From Methanobacteriota archaeon (lineage in GTDB: Archaea > Thermoproteota > Thermoprotei_A > Sulfolobales > Sulfolobaceae): 37,488 nt of DNA. Both the position numbers and the translations under genes were made by a program. The notes below the pieces were generated by a model. That model did not search any database and was not told where the DNA came from. It saw nothing but the letters and a program-made list of their open reading frames with translations. The stretch is taken from NCBI GenBank assembly GCA_017857195.1, contig JAFMDM010000003.1, positions 1 through 37,488 on the forward strand. Reading direction: 5' to 3'. Positions 9,570 to 19,366 of this stretch are shown here, one piece after another (the first letter of the stretch is position 1; each line of letters starts with the position of its first letter).

Positions 9570-10343
9570 ATGGAAACAATTTCCTTGGAAAGAAAAGATG
9601 GTGTGGTTAAGTTAATCCTCAATAGACCTGACAAGCTAAACGCAATAAATCCTACTATGCTGCAGGAGCTTGGGGCAATCCTCTCTAATCTGATTGAGGA
9701 TGATAGCGTAAAAGTTCTGGTCGTTACAGGAGCAGGCAGAGCATTCTGCGCCGGAGCTGATGTCAATGAGTTCACTAAATTGACCCCCTCTTCTGCTCTA
9801 AAGTTCTCACGTAACGGAAAAGAAATAATGAGGTCTATAGAGAACTTTCCTGTCCCAACGGTCGCCGCCATAAACGGTTATGCCTTAGGAGGAGGATTGG
9901 AACTGGCCTTGAGTTGTGATATTAGAATAGCTTCATCTGCGGCACAGTTGGGTCTACCTGAGATTAATTTGGGTATATTTCCAGGTTTCGGAGGTACTGT
10001 AAGATTGCCTAGACTGATCGGAAAGGCCAAGGCCTTGGAACTGATGTATACAGGGGATAGAGTAAGCGCTGAGGAGGCCATGAGATTGGGACTTGTTAAC
10101 AGAATGGTTCAATCAGAGAAGTTCGAAGAGGAGGTTACTGCTTTTACATCGAAACTGGCCTCAAAATCTCCAGCGATCTTGAGACTTCTCAAGGCGTCAG
10201 TTAATGCCTCCTCAAATTCCTCGGAGGAGGTTGGCTCAGAGGTAGAGAGTTTAGCTTGGGCCTCAGCTTTTTCAACCGACGATCAGAAGGAGGGAGTTAA
10301 GGCCTTTCTGGAAAGGAGGGAACCAAAATTCTTGGGGAGGTAA
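9570..10343 (+). CDS. Enoyl-CoA hydratase/isomerase family protein
   Basis: 257 aa crotonase fold: ITGAGRAFCAGADVNEF-like motif (VVTGAGRAFCAGADVNEF), AINGYALGGGLELALSCDIRIAS. Confidence 0.92.
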   Translation: METISLERKDGVVKLILNRPDKLNAINPTMLQELGAILSNLIEDDSVKVLVVTGAGRAFCAGADVNEFTKLTPSSALKFSRNGKEIMRSIENFPVPTVAAINGYALGGGLELALSCDIRIASSAAQLGLPEINLGIFPGFGGTVRLPRLIGKAKALELMYTGDRVSAEEAMRLGLVNRMVQSEKFEEEVTAFTSKLASKSPAILRLLKASVNASSNSSEEVGSEVESLAWASAFSTDDQKEGVKAFLERREPKFLGR

Positions 10344-11585
10344 TTAATTTAAATACCCAAGCACCCGGCCTACGGCCTCCCATATTAGCTCCATATATGA
10401 TGGATGGGGAAAATGATACCTGAAGAGGTCTTCCATCCTGATTTTCCACTGTATAACAAGACCTATTATCGTGGCAATTTCCTCCGCTCTCTCTCCATAT
10501 ATGGCTCCGCCCACAATGTTTTCCCCCTCGTAGTAGATCTTTAAGAATCCCTCCGTCTCCCTGTCTGCCACTGCTCGAGGCAGGCTAGAGTAGCTCACCT
10601 TGACCGATTTACCCTCCAGCTTACCGATAGTGGCAATCTCTGGTTTACTATATATGATCTTAGGGACGATGGATCCATTGTACTCCCATTTTTCTCCAAC
10701 TGCATTAGCTCCAGCCACTATTCCTTGATGTATGGCTTCGTGGGCAGTGAAAGTCCCTGTCACATCACCGGCTCCATAGACGGCCTCTGAGCTCGTTTTC
10801 ATCCTACTGTCCACTCGTAGATATTTACCGTTTAGCTCCAATCCTAGACCATCTACATTAGGTCTTCTACCAAAGGTGAAGAGGGTTAGGTCCGACTCAA
10901 GAATCGAACCATCAGAGAGTTCAACCTTTCCTCCCTCTGTTTTAACGGCCTTCAGTCCTAAGTGTAGTTTTATTCCTTTCCTTATGAAGTTCGACTTAAC
11001 CGCGTTGGAGATGTCAAGATCGTTGCCTTGAAGTAATGAATTCGAGGATTCTACTACATGAACCTCCGCTCCCACTTGGGAAAGGAACCAGGCAAACTCG
11101 ATCCCTCCAGCACCTCCACCTATTACGATGACTCTCTTTCCCTTGAACTCGATATAGGGGAGTTCATCGGACGCCACTGTTCCTTGAACTTTGGGTTTAC
11201 TGGTCCCTGTGGCCACCACTACACTATCGTACGGGTAGCTCTGTGTTCCTACCCTCACTTCTCCATTTCCCAATTTAGCCACCCCAGAAATCACTTCAAT
11301 TCCATGACTCTCCAATAGATATTCAACCCCCTTAGAAACCCGGTTAGCGGCCTCTCTACCTATTTCTTGGAGTTCTGTTAGATCCACTTCTTTGGGCCTG
11401 AATTTTCCCAGAGATCCCATCAAGTTAACAGGATGGAACATGGCCTTGGATGGAATACACCCATAGAGGACACAGATTCCTCCCAACTTCTCATTTTCCT
11501 CTATTAGGGTAACTTTAGAGTGCCTTGAGGCAGTTAGAGAAGCATAGAGTCCCGCGGGTCCAGAACCAATAACGATCGCTCTCAT
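10344..11585 (-). CDS. Dihydrolipoamide dehydrogenase-like FAD disulfide oxidoreductase
   Basis: MRAIVIGSGPAGLYAS; active-site CVLYGCIPSK; NAD motif VIVIGGGAGGIE; C-terminal HPSYMELI. Likely start at 11585; ORF extends to 11618. Confidence 0.88.
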   Translation of the reverse strand: MRAIVIGSGPAGLYASLTASRHSKVTLIEENEKLGGICVLYGCIPSKAMFHPVNLMGSLGKFRPKEVDLTELQEIGREAANRVSKGVEYLLESHGIEVISGVAKLGNGEVRVGTQSYPYDSVVVATGTSKPKVQGTVASDELPYIEFKGKRVIVIGGGAGGIEFAWFLSQVGAEVHVVESSNSLLQGNDLDISNAVKSNFIRKGIKLHLGLKAVKTEGGKVELSDGSILESDLTLFTFGRRPNVDGLGLELNGKYLRVDSRMKTSSEAVYGAGDVTGTFTAHEAIHQGIVAGANAVGEKWEYNGSIVPKIIYSKPEIATIGKLEGKSVKVSYSSLPRAVADRETEGFLKIYYEGENIVGGAIYGERAEEIATIIGLVIQWKIRMEDLFRYHFPHPSYMELIWEAVGRVLGYLN

Positions 11586-11614
11586 GAGAACAGATTCACG
11601 TCCAGAACTAAAAA

Positions 11615-12040
11615 TCACTTAACTACCAATACGGGTATCTTAGCATCAGTTACGAGTCTTGTGGAGACGCTACCTAACATTATTCTCTTTAGGGTCGACA
11701 GTCCTCTACTTCCCGCCACTATGAGGTCCACTTTGTTCTTAGTGGAGTAATCCAGGATAGTACTTGCAGGATCTCCGTCAAGGGTAACAGCCTTGGCCTT
11801 TATTCCTTTGCCTGAAGCTACGGAGACAGCTTCCTCCACTATTGCTCTGGCCTTCTCATACATCGATCTCACAACCTCGTCTGGGATAGGGCTCACTCCA
11901 TTTGCAGCAAGGACAAGTGTATCCACCACATGTACAACATCAACTTCCGAGTTGAATTTGACAGCTAACTCCAAAGCCGCATTCAAAGCCCTCTTGGCAG
12001 GGTCAGAACCATCATAGGCCACAAGTATATGGGAGAACAT
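11615..12040 (-). CDS. Universal stress protein (UspA family)
   Basis: 141 aa; HILVAYDGSDPAKRAL and IVAGSRGLSTLKRIMLGSVSTRLV motifs. Confidence 0.92.
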   Translation of the reverse strand: MFSHILVAYDGSDPAKRALNAALELAVKFNSEVDVVHVVDTLVLAANGVSPIPDEVVRSMYEKARAIVEEAVSVASGKGIKAKAVTLDGDPASTILDYSTKNKVDLIVAGSRGLSTLKRIMLGSVSTRLVTDAKIPVLVVK

Positions 12041-12094
12041 ATAACATTTTATGATTTAGAGAAATTAAGCCTATCTCATTTCTGATCCGTCTTA

Positions 12095-13267
12095 TCAATA
12101 AAGTTTTACATCTAATGTTAAGGAGGGAGTTGTGACTCTTCCATACCTCATAGGTTTCATGGTTCCCCCCTTAGTCTGCTCCAGGAACGTGACCGGATCC
12201 AGTACAAACTTTGTATAGGTTAACCCAATTTCTCCGGTCCTCTTTCTTACGACTTGAATTGGAACAATAACCAGCGATCTGTCATATGACTCTATCTCCC
12301 CTATTTCCTCCACTATCACCCGGCCCTCCTCTTTGCTTTCGCTGGTAATCCTTAAGTTAGTTGGTCGGGCGGTAAGTCGACCTTCTCTAATCCAAGTGGC
12401 TGACCTAGTGTTTGGCCTTCCAAATCTCCTCGAGATCGTGGAGTTCGTGAGGAAATCTATTCTCCCCTTTATGGCTATTGGAGAAGTCCTTAATCCCTCA
12501 GCATCGAACGATCTGCTGTAAGGAGAAAACTGCATTCTGGGATCTTCCGTCATTCGAAGATTCATCCCGACAGTCCCTCTGGGACCTGATGTCTCCGGGA
12601 AGAACATGGGGAGGATAAGCTTTTCTATTAGCTTCGCTGACACTTTGGGGCTTAGCTCAACTGTAATTTCTCCCTTTAACTCTATTTCTCCCAAAGATTC
12701 TGAGGAGAATTCTATCACTCTTCTAAGCTCTGGATCTTCTAACCTAGTAGATGAGGAGAATTCTTGTAAGTTCAATCCCGCTTCAATTTTCCTAAGGTAA
12801 ATCAGAGTTACGGTCTCCTCTAATCCCTTTCCTTCAGTACTCTGCACAGATCTGTTAATTTTTCCAACCATAACCTCTCCAGTCCACCTGCCCGAGGGAT
12901 CCATAAGTCTCAATTCATCCACAAGTTCTCTCCAGGACTCTTCTGGATTCAGCTTAGGGTCTTCAAGGTAACTTTCATCCAGTGGTTCAGGTGATATGAT
13001 TTCATTGTTAGGATCTGGCTCACCTCTGGCCAGTAAATTCTCGAGTAGATCTAAGGTATCACTTAATTCATCTGTTAATAGTTCAACGGCCCTGTTTCCC
13101 CTAACCGCCCTCACGTATAGGTTTTTCTCGATTTGATGAACGGGAGTTAGGTGGGCCTTTTTACGCACTAGAACAGTGTCCCTCTCCTCGGCATATATGG
13201 TACAGGCAATTCCTCGCTCCTTGGCCTTTGTCAGAAAAAGATCTATGTCATTCAATTTATTCACCAA
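12095..13267 (-). CDS. PmbA/TldE-like protein of the TldD/PmbA family
   Basis: 390 aa; architecture and pairing with the upstream TldD-like gene; C-terminal GRVTTPSLTLDVKLY. Confidence 0.65.
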   Translation of the reverse strand: MVNKLNDIDLFLTKAKERGIACTIYAEERDTVLVRKKAHLTPVHQIEKNLYVRAVRGNRAVELLTDELSDTLDLLENLLARGEPDPNNEIISPEPLDESYLEDPKLNPEESWRELVDELRLMDPSGRWTGEVMVGKINRSVQSTEGKGLEETVTLIYLRKIEAGLNLQEFSSSTRLEDPELRRVIEFSSESLGEIELKGEITVELSPKVSAKLIEKLILPMFFPETSGPRGTVGMNLRMTEDPRMQFSPYSRSFDAEGLRTSPIAIKGRIDFLTNSTISRRFGRPNTRSATWIREGRLTARPTNLRITSESKEEGRVIVEEIGEIESYDRSLVIVPIQVVRKRTGEIGLTYTKFVLDPVTFLEQTKGGTMKPMRYGRVTTPSLTLDVKLY

Positions 13268-13271
13268 CTCA

Positions 13272-14480
13272 TCAACGAAGGAGTATGAAAGGCGTTGTCA
13301 CTTTAATTGGAATTCTCCCAATCCACTCGATTGAAGTATATAGATCCTTGGAGCATTCAATAATGTTTTGAAGGAAGTTCTTCAAGTTCAGCTCAAGTTT
13401 TGTTCTAACAACCTTGTCCACTTCTCCTATCTTTCCGTCTCCTATGAGCTCGATTTGGTTACCCATAAGGGAAACGTTCCTTAGACGAAGAAGAATCAAG
13501 TCCTGTTGGTTGAGCTCACCCTCTATTTGATCCAGTGTATCGCCTTCACATTGGAAAACGATATTTCTGGGTGTGGGGGATGGTACTCCGCCTATTGTGG
13601 AGGCTCTACCGTTACCAGTTGGTCTAAGACCATAGTAGGCAGAGGAGGATCTGTCCGTCATCACATTAATCAACACACCATTCGATATGAGTGTTAGTTC
13701 TCTCCCCTCCACTCCCTCATCATCTACGAAAAGATTAGATGCCGAACTTAATGGAGCAGGAAGGTCCTTAACTTGAACGTGTTCAACCCCTACCCTTTCA
13801 TCGATCTTCAATTGATCTGGAGGTTCTGGAGAGGCCGTCTTTATCCATAGAAGAAGTAGTTTGGAAACCAACCTTGGTGTTAATAATATTCTTTTGGGAT
13901 AATTATTAAACCAACTGGCCTTTCTTTCCATTGTCCTCATCTCTAGAGCCTCATCTACCAGTTTTTCAACTATCTCTGGTGAGGGTGGAACGAGTCCTCC
14001 AGTAACTCTCCATTCCTCTCCATCTCCTATCTTAATAAAGAAAAATTTCCATCTTTGCTCTATTTCTCTTTCATCTGTACTTAAATACTCTTTTTTCCAG
14101 TCCTCTTCTATTAATTCCACCTCTACATCTTTAATTTTGGGAAGATCTTGAAGCAAAGAATAGATGGATAGCCCCTCATCAATGGGGGAACTCAGTTCAA
14201 TCTTGGCTGGTTTCAGTCTAACTACTTTCCCCCTCTCGTCTCCAAATGAGAGTTTGGCCACCTCTCCTCCCTTGACATTATCTAATTGATTAGTAGAAAC
14301 TACTCCCCAATTTCCCCTAAACAATCCCCTTACAAGCAAACCCTTCTCGTTTCTCCGTCTAGGTATCCCTTCTCCTAACCTTATGATATTTGAATTAACA
14401 AATTCAGCCCTCAGGTCAGCGAACTCGGCGCCTGAAGAAGTTATCTCCTCTAAAATCTTCCTCCCTTGATCAAGGATCAA
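13272..14480 (-). CDS. TldD-like protein lacking the HExxxH zinc motif
   Basis: 402 aa; NLFVDDEGVEGRELTLISNGVLINVMTDRSSSAYYGLRPTGNGRAS matches the TldD C-terminal core, but the usual HEAxGH position reads LLLLWIKTASPEPPDQ. Confidence 0.75.
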   Translation of the reverse strand: MILDQGRKILEEITSSGAEFADLRAEFVNSNIIRLGEGIPRRRNEKGLLVRGLFRGNWGVVSTNQLDNVKGGEVAKLSFGDERGKVVRLKPAKIELSSPIDEGLSIYSLLQDLPKIKDVEVELIEEDWKKEYLSTDEREIEQRWKFFFIKIGDGEEWRVTGGLVPPSPEIVEKLVDEALEMRTMERKASWFNNYPKRILLTPRLVSKLLLLWIKTASPEPPDQLKIDERVGVEHVQVKDLPAPLSSASNLFVDDEGVEGRELTLISNGVLINVMTDRSSSAYYGLRPTGNGRASTIGGVPSPTPRNIVFQCEGDTLDQIEGELNQQDLILLRLRNVSLMGNQIELIGDGKIGEVDKVVRTKLELNLKNFLQNIIECSKDLYTSIEWIGRIPIKVTTPFILLR

Positions 14481-14486
14481 ATAATC

Positions 14487-15365
14487 TCACTGCCGTTGCT
14501 CTCTCTTGACCCTGTTTCTTAAGGTACCTATACCGTCTACGGTAACTTCTACCACATCTCCTTCCGCGAGATATCTATTTCCACTGAACTCAGCCACTCC
14601 TGAGGGAGTTCCAGTTGTAATTATATCACCTGGTTCAAGCGTAATTCCTCTGCTCACGTAACTTATGAGTTCTTCAGGGCCAAATATCATATCATCGGTG
14701 ATTCCTTCCTGTCTTATCTCGCCATTGACCTTGGTTATTATTTTCGCAGGCCACTTCACCTCTTCCTTAGTTGCGATCCAAGGGCCCATTGGCAACGCTG
14801 TATCTACTCCCTTTCCAAGGACCCAATTTAGACCATATGGATGTCTTTCCGGATACTGCATATCCCTTATACTGACATCATTGACTATTGTGTAGCCAAA
14901 CACATAATCCATAGCCCTTTCTCTTGGAATGTACTTCCCCTTTTTCCCTATGACTATCCCTATCTCTCCCTCATAATCCACTCGAGAGCTGCCCTGAGGC
15001 AAAATTATCTCTTCCTCTGGACCTATGATAGCATTAGGGAACTTGGTGAAGAAGTATGGTTCCTCTGGAGGCTTAGTGGAGCTCTCCTTCGAATGACTTC
15101 TGAAGTTTACCGCGGGAAGAAAGATCTTTCTTGGTGTTAAGGGAGCAAGAAGTTTCTCCACATTAACCTCTACCAGTGAGTCAAGTCTTAGAAGTTTGAA
15201 AGCCGCCAGGAAGTTTTTCATATCTGATAATACGGCCTCTATCCCATCCTGAGGTAGTGAGAGGAAAGAATGGTCCCTTACGATTACAACTCTCCTCTCA
15301 CTCCCCACTTTAGCCATGCCAAGTAGCATGCTCAAAAGGTTTATCGGTCGCATAAAAACTTTCAT
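14487..15365 (-). CDS. Fumarylacetoacetate hydrolase (FAH) family protein
   Basis: 292 aa; VDYEGEIGIVIGKKGKYI, VFGYTIVNDVSIRDMQ, ITTGTPSGVAEF. Confidence 0.9.
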   Translation of the reverse strand: MKVFMRPINLLSMLLGMAKVGSERRVVIVRDHSFLSLPQDGIEAVLSDMKNFLAAFKLLRLDSLVEVNVEKLLAPLTPRKIFLPAVNFRSHSKESSTKPPEEPYFFTKFPNAIIGPEEEIILPQGSSRVDYEGEIGIVIGKKGKYIPRERAMDYVFGYTIVNDVSIRDMQYPERHPYGLNWVLGKGVDTALPMGPWIATKEEVKWPAKIITKVNGEIRQEGITDDMIFGPEELISYVSRGITLEPGDIITTGTPSGVAEFSGNRYLAEGDVVEVTVDGIGTLRNRVKREQRQ

Positions 15366-15430
15366 AGCACGGACTATAGAGCAGCTTGAATTCCTTAATT
15401 TTTCAGGAGAAACGAACTGTCTACTAACAG

Positions 15431-16699
15431 TTAAATCGAATTATCAAGGATCTGCTCTATTTCCGCTAACTGAACCACCTTCTGAGTTCTGTCCTTTAGA
15501 TTTCTAACCGTTATGGCGGAGTATTCCATTTCCTTTTTCCCAACTATCAGGCCGTATTTGTACCCTAGTTCTCCATAATGTGACAGTAGTTTAGGAAGTG
15601 ATTCGTCTCTAAGGTTTACCCCAACATGTTTTCCAGCTCTCCTTAGCTTCCCTGCGACTTTTAGCCCATAATTAACTACCTCCTTAGAGCGGTCTAGAAG
15701 AATCAGTACACTTCTATCTTCGTTGTCATGATATTGTTCTTTTGTGGCCAAGAGCACCCTCTCTAGACCCACCGCGAATCCTACCGCCGGTGTCCTAGGT
15801 CCTCCATATAGCTCCACTAGCTTATCATATCTACCTCCTCCTGCTATACTGACCTTCACTCCCTCTGCAACGGCCTCAAATATTGGACCTGTATAATATG
15901 CCAACCCTCTTACAAATCCTGCCTTCAGGTTTATTCTTAACCCTAATTCCTTGAGATTATTGCCTAATTCCTCCAAATATTGTATGTGAGGATGGACGTA
16001 CTCCAGCTCTCTCCTATTTAGAACCTCCTTCACGTTGTCCTCTTCCGATATCAGAAGTTCTTTCACCGATTCCAGAATGTCTTGGTTTACGAAGGACCCC
16101 AGCACTTTAATCGCATCGTCAATGAGTTCCTTGTCTATGAGATGTAGGCATCTCTCTTGAACATCGTCAGGCATTCCAGCCCTTTCCATTATTTCCCTCA
16201 GTATACCGACGTTTCCAAGTTTGAAGCTAACCTTATCACCTATTCCTATCTCATCGAAGAACTCCTGAAGAAGGATCATGGGCTCAATATCTGCCAAAAG
16301 ACCACTGGCCCCAAATACTTCTACTCCCCCTTGCCTGAACTCTCTGTATCTGCCTAATTGAGGCTCATCGTATCTATAGACTGGACCTATGTAGAATATC
16401 TTGACAGGCTTTGGCAATGGAAGCATTTTGTTGATGTAGACCCTTACGGCACTAGGTGTTATTTCTGGCCGAAGTGCTACCTCTCTTCCCCCCTTATCCA
16501 TAAAGGTATACATGGTCTTTCTGAGTTCCTCACCACCCTTCTTGGCGAAGAGTTCAAAGTTCTCCACTAGGGGTGTTATTATCTCTTGAAAACCAGCTCG
16601 CCTAACTACCTTTCTGAAGGTGTCCTGAAGCCATACTAACCTATTGGCCTCTTCCCCAACATAGTCCCTCATTCCTCTTAAGGGTTCCAGTTCGTCCAC
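15431..16699 (-). CDS. hisS: Histidyl-tRNA synthetase
   Basis: 422 aa; LRGMRDY, ALRPEITPSAVR, GLAYYTGPIFEA, GGGRYDKL. Confidence 0.93.
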   Translation of the reverse strand: MDELEPLRGMRDYVGEEANRLVWLQDTFRKVVRRAGFQEIITPLVENFELFAKKGGEELRKTMYTFMDKGGREVALRPEITPSAVRVYINKMLPLPKPVKIFYIGPVYRYDEPQLGRYREFRQGGVEVFGASGLLADIEPMILLQEFFDEIGIGDKVSFKLGNVGILREIMERAGMPDDVQERCLHLIDKELIDDAIKVLGSFVNQDILESVKELLISEEDNVKEVLNRRELEYVHPHIQYLEELGNNLKELGLRINLKAGFVRGLAYYTGPIFEAVAEGVKVSIAGGGRYDKLVELYGGPRTPAVGFAVGLERVLLATKEQYHDNEDRSVLILLDRSKEVVNYGLKVAGKLRRAGKHVGVNLRDESLPKLLSHYGELGYKYGLIVGKKEMEYSAITVRNLKDRTQKVVQLAEIEQILDNSI

Positions 16700-16700
16700 T

Positions 16701-17258
16701 TCACTTCAGTTTATGAAGAGCGGAAAAGGAATAATAAGTGACGTCCCCATACATATCGACCACTGCCAATAGGGTCTCTAGACCCAATCTCCGCTTATTA
16801 TCTGACCAAGAAGCCAGTTCGGTTAGTTTTAGATCCTGGTTTTGACTAACTATGTATACCAAGGTATCATAGTCCTTGCTTCCCGTTTTAACTAACAGCG
16901 AGTTCTTATCTGGACCTCTTCTTACATTTCTGCCTCTATTCTTGAGATCCGCACATACGGTGGCCTTCTCCAAAAATAGGGAGTCAATCGAACTTAATCT
17001 CTCTATGAACCTTCCCAAATCAAGTTCCTCTCCCCCCCATCTAATATTCATCTTCCTTCCCTTTACCAAGGCCTCGCAGACTATTTCCAGCAAGATTGGA
17101 TCTTGTGGAGAAACTCGTAGGACTTCCTTAGAGGATTCCATTTCTATGACTAAAGTTTCGGCGTTCACACTCACAATATGATCTATTGAATCGAGGTTCT
17201 TATCTAAAACTGATTCCCTTAATTCGTCTAATGATATGTGAGGCCTGTGGATCCTCAA
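16701..17258 (-). CDS. Probable tRNA-splicing endonuclease structural (beta) subunit
   Basis: 185 aa; ATVCADLKNRGRNVRRGPDKNSLLVKTG...LVYIV...RRLGLETLLAVVDMYGDVTYY resembles the EndA C-terminal fold without the catalytic triad. Confidence 0.6.
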   Translation of the reverse strand: MRIHRPHISLDELRESVLDKNLDSIDHIVSVNAETLVIEMESSKEVLRVSPQDPILLEIVCEALVKGRKMNIRWGGEELDLGRFIERLSSIDSLFLEKATVCADLKNRGRNVRRGPDKNSLLVKTGSKDYDTLVYIVSQNQDLKLTELASWSDNKRRLGLETLLAVVDMYGDVTYYSFSALHKLK

Positions 17259-17815
17259 ACCTAATATGGGACAGTAGAGGGGAAGTCGTCTGTGGAGATT
17301 GTGGAGTAGTCAACGATAGAATCTATTTAACTGAGAACTTTCAGACCAGCCAGGAATCTGATCAAGTTACACTCAGGATCGGCGATCCATTAGACGGTAG
17401 AAGAATGGCGAGAATGAAGAGATATGAAGGTTATTTAAAGAAATTTGACAGAAAAAGATTTATTATAGTTAAATCCTCCCTATTTAATTACCTTAAGGGC
17501 AGTAAGAGAGTTAAGACAATGTTGAGGCGAGACTCTAGACAAGCTCTCGAACTGTTAAGGAAAGATCCCGACGCGACGAAAATTTATGAGAAGGTGATTG
17601 CCCATGACCTTTTCTTTAATGGAAGGACCGAGAAGACAAAGGTTGCCATGGCTTTTTATTTGAAGTACTCCCTTTATAGAAGGGAGAAGGAACTAACGCA
17701 GTTGCTGGTAGGGATAGGAATCCAGCCCTCTTATTTCAAGCAAATGATCTCCAAATTATCATTTTCACGGAGATGTGAACTTTTGGAGGAAAGCCATAAG
17801 ATCTTAAACCGTTAA
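17231..17815 (+). CDS. Short TFIIB-type zinc-ribbon protein (TFB paralogue-like)
   Basis: Probable start MICEACGSSNLIWDSRGEVVCGDCGVVNDRIY (TFIIB zinc ribbon); only about 150 aa follow, without two full cyclin repeats. ORF begins at 17186. Confidence 0.65.
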   Translation: MICEACGSSNLIWDSRGEVVCGDCGVVNDRIYLTENFQTSQESDQVTLRIGDPLDGRRMARMKRYEGYLKKFDRKRFIIVKSSLFNYLKGSKRVKTMLRRDSRQALELLRKDPDATKIYEKVIAHDLFFNGRTEKTKVAMAFYLKYSLYRREKELTQLLVGIGIQPSYFKQMISKLSFSRRCELLEESHKILNR

Positions 17816-18357
17816 ACACTTCTTCCAGTCTTCAAGGCCAAAAGTTGAGCGTAGGATCTTGTCTCAAATTCACCTTGCACCTTGAGTAACTTCATTAACT
17901 CTTTTGTTAGCGAAATAAGACCATCATCGTCCAGAGCATTGGCCTCTATCTCCATGAAATCTCCGAGCTCCTCCACCCTATCCAACGATATCACTGCGCC
18001 CCTATAGTCATAGTTCTTCCTTCTTTTTTTTACTATTAAAATAATGTTATAACCTAAGTTGAGGAGTATTTTCCTCATGCTCTCCGGGTCCTCCAACATT
18101 AATGATAGCTCGGCTCTGGCCTTAACCTTGTCGCTCAGCCTCGGCCCTTTATACGTTAGTTCCGATCTAGTGTCAGTCATCCTTAACCTCAGGGCCTTAT
18201 CTCCCTTGGTGAGCTCCATATTCTCTTTATCAAAGTAATAATCAGTCTGCTCTTCCGTCCCTAAGGTTTTGGCCAACCGATCGAGTTCTTCCTCAATTTT
18301 CTTGAGAGGGGGAGAAGCGATCCTTATTTTAATCTCCCTCTCCAAACCTGACTCCAT
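17812..18357 (-). CDS. CYTH domain protein (CyaB/thiamine triphosphatase-like)
   Basis: LEREIKIRI (ExExK signature), LRLRMTDTRSELTYKGPR, AVISLDRVEELGDFMEIE. Start is probably the internal Met near 18357; ORF extends to 18381. Confidence 0.82.
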   Translation of the reverse strand: MESGLEREIKIRIASPPLKKIEEELDRLAKTLGTEEQTDYYFDKENMELTKGDKALRLRMTDTRSELTYKGPRLSDKVKARAELSLMLEDPESMRKILLNLGYNIILIVKKRRKNYDYRGAVISLDRVEELGDFMEIEANALDDDGLISLTKELMKLLKVQGEFETRSYAQLLALKTGRSV

Positions 18358-18361
18358 CAGT

Positions 18362-19366
18362 ATGCCTACTGATGTCCACAATAAAAAGTACCTCAGCCTC
18401 TTTTACTCCGATAATCGGGGCGAGTGGAGAGGACTTGCGGAGAAGTTTGGGGTCTTAGACTACATGGTGGAAAGATATGTCCAAATGTTAGGTAGAGACG
18501 GTGCGGAGATGTTTCTTTCCAGCTGTCTAATTCCACCGAAGAAAAGTATAAGATGCAATGACCTTAAGATCGATTGTCAAAGGCTGCAGGAAGTCATGGA
18601 AGAGAAGGGTTTCAAATTATCTAGAATATCATGGATACCACACGGTTTATTAATTAACAATGCACCCTCCTCTCCATCCCTAGGAGCAACGCTAGAATAC
18701 CTTAAGGGTTATTACTATATTCAAGGTCTAGCCTCTATGCTTCCTCCCTATGCCCTTCATCCGTCACCCACCGACACGGTCCTCGACCTAGCGGCGGCCC
18801 CAGGTGGAAAGACCACCTATCTATCCCAGTTAATGCATAACAATGGTCTAGTTTTAGCCCTTGAGAAAAAGAGAAACAGAATGAGGGGGCTTCTCTCGAA
18901 CATTAATAGAATGGGAGCTACAAATGTAGTTCTTCTACGAGGGAATGCATCGATTGCTCCCAAACTTGGAATTAATTTTGATAAGATTCTTCTTGATGCG
19001 CCCTGCTCAGGAGAGGGTCTTTTAGGAAAGGATCCCTCGAGAAGGACTAAGACAACTTTAAGCAGGTTAAGGGAATTCCAAGAAGAACAAATGAAATTAA
19101 TTAAATATGCTGCGTTAAGTTTAAAGAAAGACGGATTAATGGTTTACTCTACCTGCAGTGTTGCCCCCGAGGAGGATGAGGCCGTAATAGATTTTGCGGT
19201 GGAACATATCGGTCTCCACGTAGTTGATCCAAAGGTGAAGGTAGGAGAACCAGGAATAACTGAATTCAAGGGCGTCTCATTCGACCCTTCAGTGAAAATG
19301 TGTAGGAGGCTCTATCCCCACCTTCATGGAACGGAGGGATTTTTCCTGTGCCTTCTCTCCAAGTGA
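18362..19366 (+). CDS. NSUN/Sun-family RNA (cytosine-5) methyltransferase
   Basis: VLDLAAAPGGKTTYLSQLM, LLDAPCSGEG, MVYSTCSVAPEEDE. ORF extends to 18269; ATG at 18362 preferred. Confidence 0.9.
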   Translation: MPTDVHNKKYLSLFYSDNRGEWRGLAEKFGVLDYMVERYVQMLGRDGAEMFLSSCLIPPKKSIRCNDLKIDCQRLQEVMEEKGFKLSRISWIPHGLLINNAPSSPSLGATLEYLKGYYYIQGLASMLPPYALHPSPTDTVLDLAAAPGGKTTYLSQLMHNNGLVLALEKKRNRMRGLLSNINRMGATNVVLLRGNASIAPKLGINFDKILLDAPCSGEGLLGKDPSRRTKTTLSRLREFQEEQMKLIKYAALSLKKDGLMVYSTCSVAPEEDEAVIDFAVEHIGLHVVDPKVKVGEPGITEFKGVSFDPSVKMCRRLYPHLHGTEGFFLCLLSK

